A DNA stretch of 64,000 bases. It comes from CAVQCT01 sp964371785. Its GTDB lineage: Bacteria; Zixibacteria; MSB-5A5; GN15; FEB-12. Numbering within the stretch: the stretch's first letter is position 1; each line of letters starts with the position of its first letter. The position numbers and the translations under genes were made by a program. Positions 62,705 to 64,000 of the stretch are shown here, in pieces. The DNA lies in NCBI GenBank assembly GCA_964371785.1, contig CAYJOL010000003.1:62001-126000 (forward strand). Reading direction: 5' to 3'. The notes under the pieces were generated by a model, which worked only from the letters and a program-made list of their open reading frames with translations, did not search any database and was not told the DNA's origin.

Positions 62705-64000
62705 ATGAAGCTGAAACTGTTACTAATCCCTAGTATCCTGCTTCTATTTCTCACGGGGACAGTGTTTGGTGCCGTGACCGGAAAAATTACCGGTACGATC
62801 ACCGATGCTGCCAACGGCCAACCAATGGTCGGCGTCACCATCGCCGTGCAGGGTACTAACTGGGGAGCGGTTACCGACGCCGATGGTCGGTATTCTATCC
62901 TCAACGTTCCGGTCGGCACGTACACGATCGTACTGACTGCCGTCGGTTACGCTAAGCTTGAAATCTCCAACGTCGCCGTCCACGCCGACCTGGCGACGTA
63001 TGAGAGTCACACGATGACCTCGCAGGTTCAGGAACTCGGAACGACCATTAAAGTGGTTTCCGAGACCCCGCTGGTTATCGCCGATAAGACTACCTCGGTC
63101 AACATCGTCAGCAAGCAGGAACTGCAGGCGTTGCCGACCCGCGGTTTCGCGCAGGTAGTCGGCATTCAAAACTCGGTCGTGCGGATGAACTCCAACGTTG
63201 ACGTCCGTCAGCGTGGTGCCCGTGAGTCCCTTGCTAATGCGCCCGAGATCAACCTCCGCGGCGGCCGTCCGTCGGAAGTTGCGTACTATGTCGACGGTTT
63301 CTCACAGCAGGATCCGTTGACCGGTATCTCCACCGCCAACATCAGCAACAACGCGATTCAGGAAGTCTCCGTGACCTCCGGCGCGTTCTCGGCTGAATAC
63401 GGCCACGTGGCGTCCGGCATCGTGAACGTCACTACCAACTCAGGTACTGACAAGTATCACGCCGAAGCTGAAGCTGTCACCGACAATTGGGCCAGCGGCA
63501 GCAAGAATGTTTTCGACCAGAACTACTATTCCGGCGATTTCGGCGGTCCGATTCCCGGACTTACCAAAGCATATTTCTACCTCTCAGGTGAGCGCCGCTA
63601 TCTCGGTGATCGCACACCGTCCTCCAAGACCGAAACGGTCATGGATGAATTCGGTTTCCCCTACGGCAAGAAGCTGCCGAACAACTCGCTCAGCGGCTGG
63701 TCATACCAGGGGAAGATCGATTACAATATTCGCCCGAATGTGAAGTTGACTCTTAACGGCAATGGTTCGCTGGATAACTGGCAGGAATACCGCCATTATT
63801 ATCTGAATCCTCAGTTTCCCTCTGAGGTCGAACACAGCCCGCGATACGAGGACAAGAATCTTGGTTTGAATGCCAAGATAACGCACACGCTTAACAGCAA
63901 GGCATTTTACAACCTCAGCGCTTCGTATTTTATGACTTCGCGTTTCCGCGGCGACGGCGTGTTGATGAAGGATCTGGCCGCATACGATCGCGCCCTCGCG
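62705..64000 (+). CDS. TonB-dependent receptor, 5' part (cut by window end)
   Basis: The first 432 codons are present. A signal peptide is followed by a carboxypeptidase-regulatory-like domain (~24-110, 'GKITGTITDAANGQPMVGVT' type) and a plug domain ('INLRGGRPSEVAYYVDG', 'VTSGAFSAEYGHVASGIVNVTT'). The first barrel strands then begin. It imports large or scarce nutrients through the outer membrane with TonB energy; the substrate is unknown. ATG 62705 has AAAAGGAG ten bases upstream. No TonB-box is obvious. The reading frame is open to the last base. Confidence 0.92.
   Translation, partial: MKLKLLLIPSILLLFLTGTVFGAVTGKITGTITDAANGQPMVGVTIAVQGTNWGAVTDADGRYSILNVPVGTYTIVLTAVGYAKLEISNVAVHADLATYESHTMTSQVQELGTTIKVVSETPLVIADKTTSVNIVSKQELQALPTRGFAQVVGIQNSVVRMNSNVDVRQRGARESLANAPEINLRGGRPSEVAYYVDGFSQQDPLTGISTANISNNAIQEVSVTSGAFSAEYGHVASGIVNVTTNSGTDKYHAEAEAVTDNWASGSKNVFDQNYYSGDFGGPIPGLTKAYFYLSGERRYLGDRTPSSKTETVMDEFGFPYGKKLPNNSLSGWSYQGKIDYNIRPNVKLTLNGNGSLDNWQEYRHYYLNPQFPSEVEHSPRYEDKNLGLNAKITHTLNSKAFYNLSASYFMTSRFRGDGVLMKDLAAYDRALA

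Noticed and set aside
1..64000. Insertion sequences, prophage or conjugative genes
   Set aside because: No transposase, integrase, phage structural or relaxase gene, and no terminal inverted repeats with target duplications were seen anywhere in the window.

Overview
The window looks like a chromosomal segment of an uncultured, free-living Gram-negative bacterium of the FCB superphylum. My best guess is candidate phylum Zixibacteria or a close relative. The reasons are: very large secreted proteins ending in the 'QNYPNPFNPTT' sorting/FlgD-Ig-like tail and carrying dockerin-type Asp/Asn repeats; many lipoproteins; a TonB-dependent receptor with an N-terminal carboxypeptidase-regulatory domain; a Bacteroidetes-type serine-palmitoyltransferase-like enzyme; and ThyX in place of ThyA. 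Promoters follow the TTGACA/TATAAT consensus; the clearest is in front of tRNA-Glu. The placement is inference, because there is no rRNA in the window.

Layout. 0-12 kb: a degenerate M1-peptidase-like protein, then a 3078-residue secreted protein built from about 24 cysteine-rich Ig-like repeats. 12-25 kb: housekeeping and peptidase genes (Smr, a catalytically dead alpha/beta hydrolase, M3, AlkC, MsrB, BFD-ferredoxin, ThyX, M32, a Tat-type metallophosphoesterase, a histone-H1-like/SWIB protein, prolyl oligopeptidase). 25-29 kb: a serine-biosynthesis operon (DUF1015-serA-serC) behind a strong promoter with an exact CRP-type palindrome. 29-33 kb: GIY-YIG, methyltransferase and split-barrel flavoprotein genes, then a likely sphingolipid pair (SPT-like plus GNAT). 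33-38.5 kb: a lipoprotein and a leftward cluster (EamA, DprA-like, YigZ, PfkB, PAP2, macrodomain). 38.6-49.3 kb: a dockerin surface protein, a metzincin, lipoproteins, a heme-binding-domain protein and MurQ. 49.4-51.1 kb: an ECF sigma/anti-sigma pair, then an array of four tandem structured RNAs. 51-62 kb: asnS, tRNA-Lys, a membrane protein, FKBP-purA-engB-lon, a kinase-like protein, pruA, tRNA-Glu. 62.7 kb to the end: a TonB-dependent receptor cut by the window edge.

The most notable item is the intergenic array at 50.4-51.07 kb. Four units lie on the + strand at about 180-200 nt spacing. Each ends in an intrinsic terminator whose loop displays the same C-rich anti-Shine-Dalgarno motif (CCCTCCCC). 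Three units also carry a 5' hairpin with an invariant GCGAGCACA loop, and their stems differ in sequence but keep pairing. This looks like an undescribed multicopy small-RNA family, analogous in design to the LhrC or CcsR/cuckoo sRNAs. The ribosome-binding sites of both giant surface-protein genes here (GGGGAG and GGGAGG) are complementary to the loops.

Other recurring themes are proteins that keep an enzyme fold but have lost catalytic residues (M1 peptidase, alpha/beta hydrolase, Ser/Thr kinase, possibly DprA) and genes whose -10 element sits so close to the ATG that the mRNA should be leaderless. Starts were chosen from ribosome-binding sites where these disagreed with the longest possible ORF.
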